From Solimonas aquatica (GTDB lineage Bacteria; Pseudomonadota; Gammaproteobacteria; Nevskiales; Nevskiaceae), in NCBI RefSeq assembly GCF_900111015.1, contig NZ_FOFS01000003.1, forward strand, positions 276,881 to 340,880: 64,000 bases of DNA. Reading direction: 5' to 3'. The notes under the pieces are model-generated. The model saw only the letters and a list, made by a program, of their open reading frames with translations. It had not been told where the DNA came from and did no database searches. Of the stretch, positions 63,921 to 64,000 are shown in pieces. The stretch's first letter is position 1, and every line of letters starts with the position of its first letter. The position numbers were made by a program, and so were the translations under genes.

Positions 63921-64000
63921 TTATCTGTTTACGTACCCTGATGAGGCGAAGTAGTTGCTGCATTCCTGTGGCGTGAAGGCGTCGAGTAGCTCGCCGATGT
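63921..64000 (-). CDS. IS630-type transposase C-terminus (partial)
   Basis: Only the last 26 codons are in the window. They encode IGELLDAFTPQECSNYFASS and end GYVNR, matching the conserved tail of IS630-family transposases. The rest lies beyond the right edge. The region from 63823 to 63920, with the CCTTCC/GGAAGG hairpin at about 63828-63852, may hold the element's end. Confidence 0.7.
   Translation of the reverse strand, partial: IGELLDAFTPQECSNYFASSGYVNR

Overview
The window is a GC-rich, gene-dense chromosomal segment of a gammaproteobacterium. The order pcnB-folK-panB-panC, panD, pgi, then queG / nnr-tsaE-amiC, and the yggS / pilT and rplM-rpsI pairs are typical of Xanthomonadales-like lineages. 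The fatty-acid genes and the DUF1302 outer-membrane protein point towards the Nevskiales/Solimonadaceae side; this lineage call is an inference. No phage or large island is visible. An IS630-type transposase fragment enters at the right edge, and several repeat families lie between genes.

Layout. 1-6710: a partial secreted protein, an acyl-CoA dehydrogenase divergent from a CaiB-type CoA-transferase plus dienelactone hydrolase, an AraC regulator, a SirB2-like membrane protein, and an NAD(P)-binding protein divergent from a LysR regulator. 6837-18249: tRNA-Glu, then pcnB, folK, panBC, panD, a 2OG-oxygenase-like gene, pgi, queG and nnr-tsaE-amiC. panB and panD each carry a leader with two hairpins sharing the same 15-nt core. 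18349-22180: rpiA, yggS, pilT, rplM-rpsI and tRNA-Gln with its terminator. 22202-38640: lipid and acyl-CoA metabolism (ILVBL-like ThDP enzyme, DUF1302 protein, ceramidase, metallo-hydrolase, AraC regulator, FATP-type acyl-CoA synthetase, SRPBCC protein, two acyl-CoA dehydrogenases, enoyl-CoA hydratase, SDR). Two copies of a 266-269 bp nested-palindrome element lie at 31419-31687 and 38752-39017.

39018-45282 (minus strand) is a suf Fe-S assembly operon: regulator, sufB, a tautomerase-like gene, sufC, sufD, sufS, then a tonB-like gene. 45372-46108 holds a thioesterase and a SelW-like protein. 46121-53044 is an envelope redox cluster. A minus-strand operon (DUF3034 protein, secreted truncated haemoglobin, FMN-binding protein, PepSY membrane protein, EF-hand protein, ApbE flavin transferase) faces a plus-strand gene for an OmpA porin fused to a cupredoxin. 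The 790-bp gap between them holds two outward-facing terminators.

53191-63822 is a nitrate assimilation and molybdenum cofactor block: a sigma-54-type promoter, a nitrate/nitrite transporter, nirB, a NirD-FAD reductase fusion, nasA, mobA, moaA and moaD. The transporter imports nitrate, NasA (using Mo-bis-MGD supplied by MobA/MoaA/MoaD and Fe-S clusters) reduces it to nitrite, and NirB/NirD reduce nitrite to ammonium.

The strongest leads are the covarying pan leader hairpins, the flavin/haemoglobin/cupredoxin envelope cluster with its double-terminator control region, the paired palindromic elements, and the NirD-reductase and OmpA-cupredoxin fusions.
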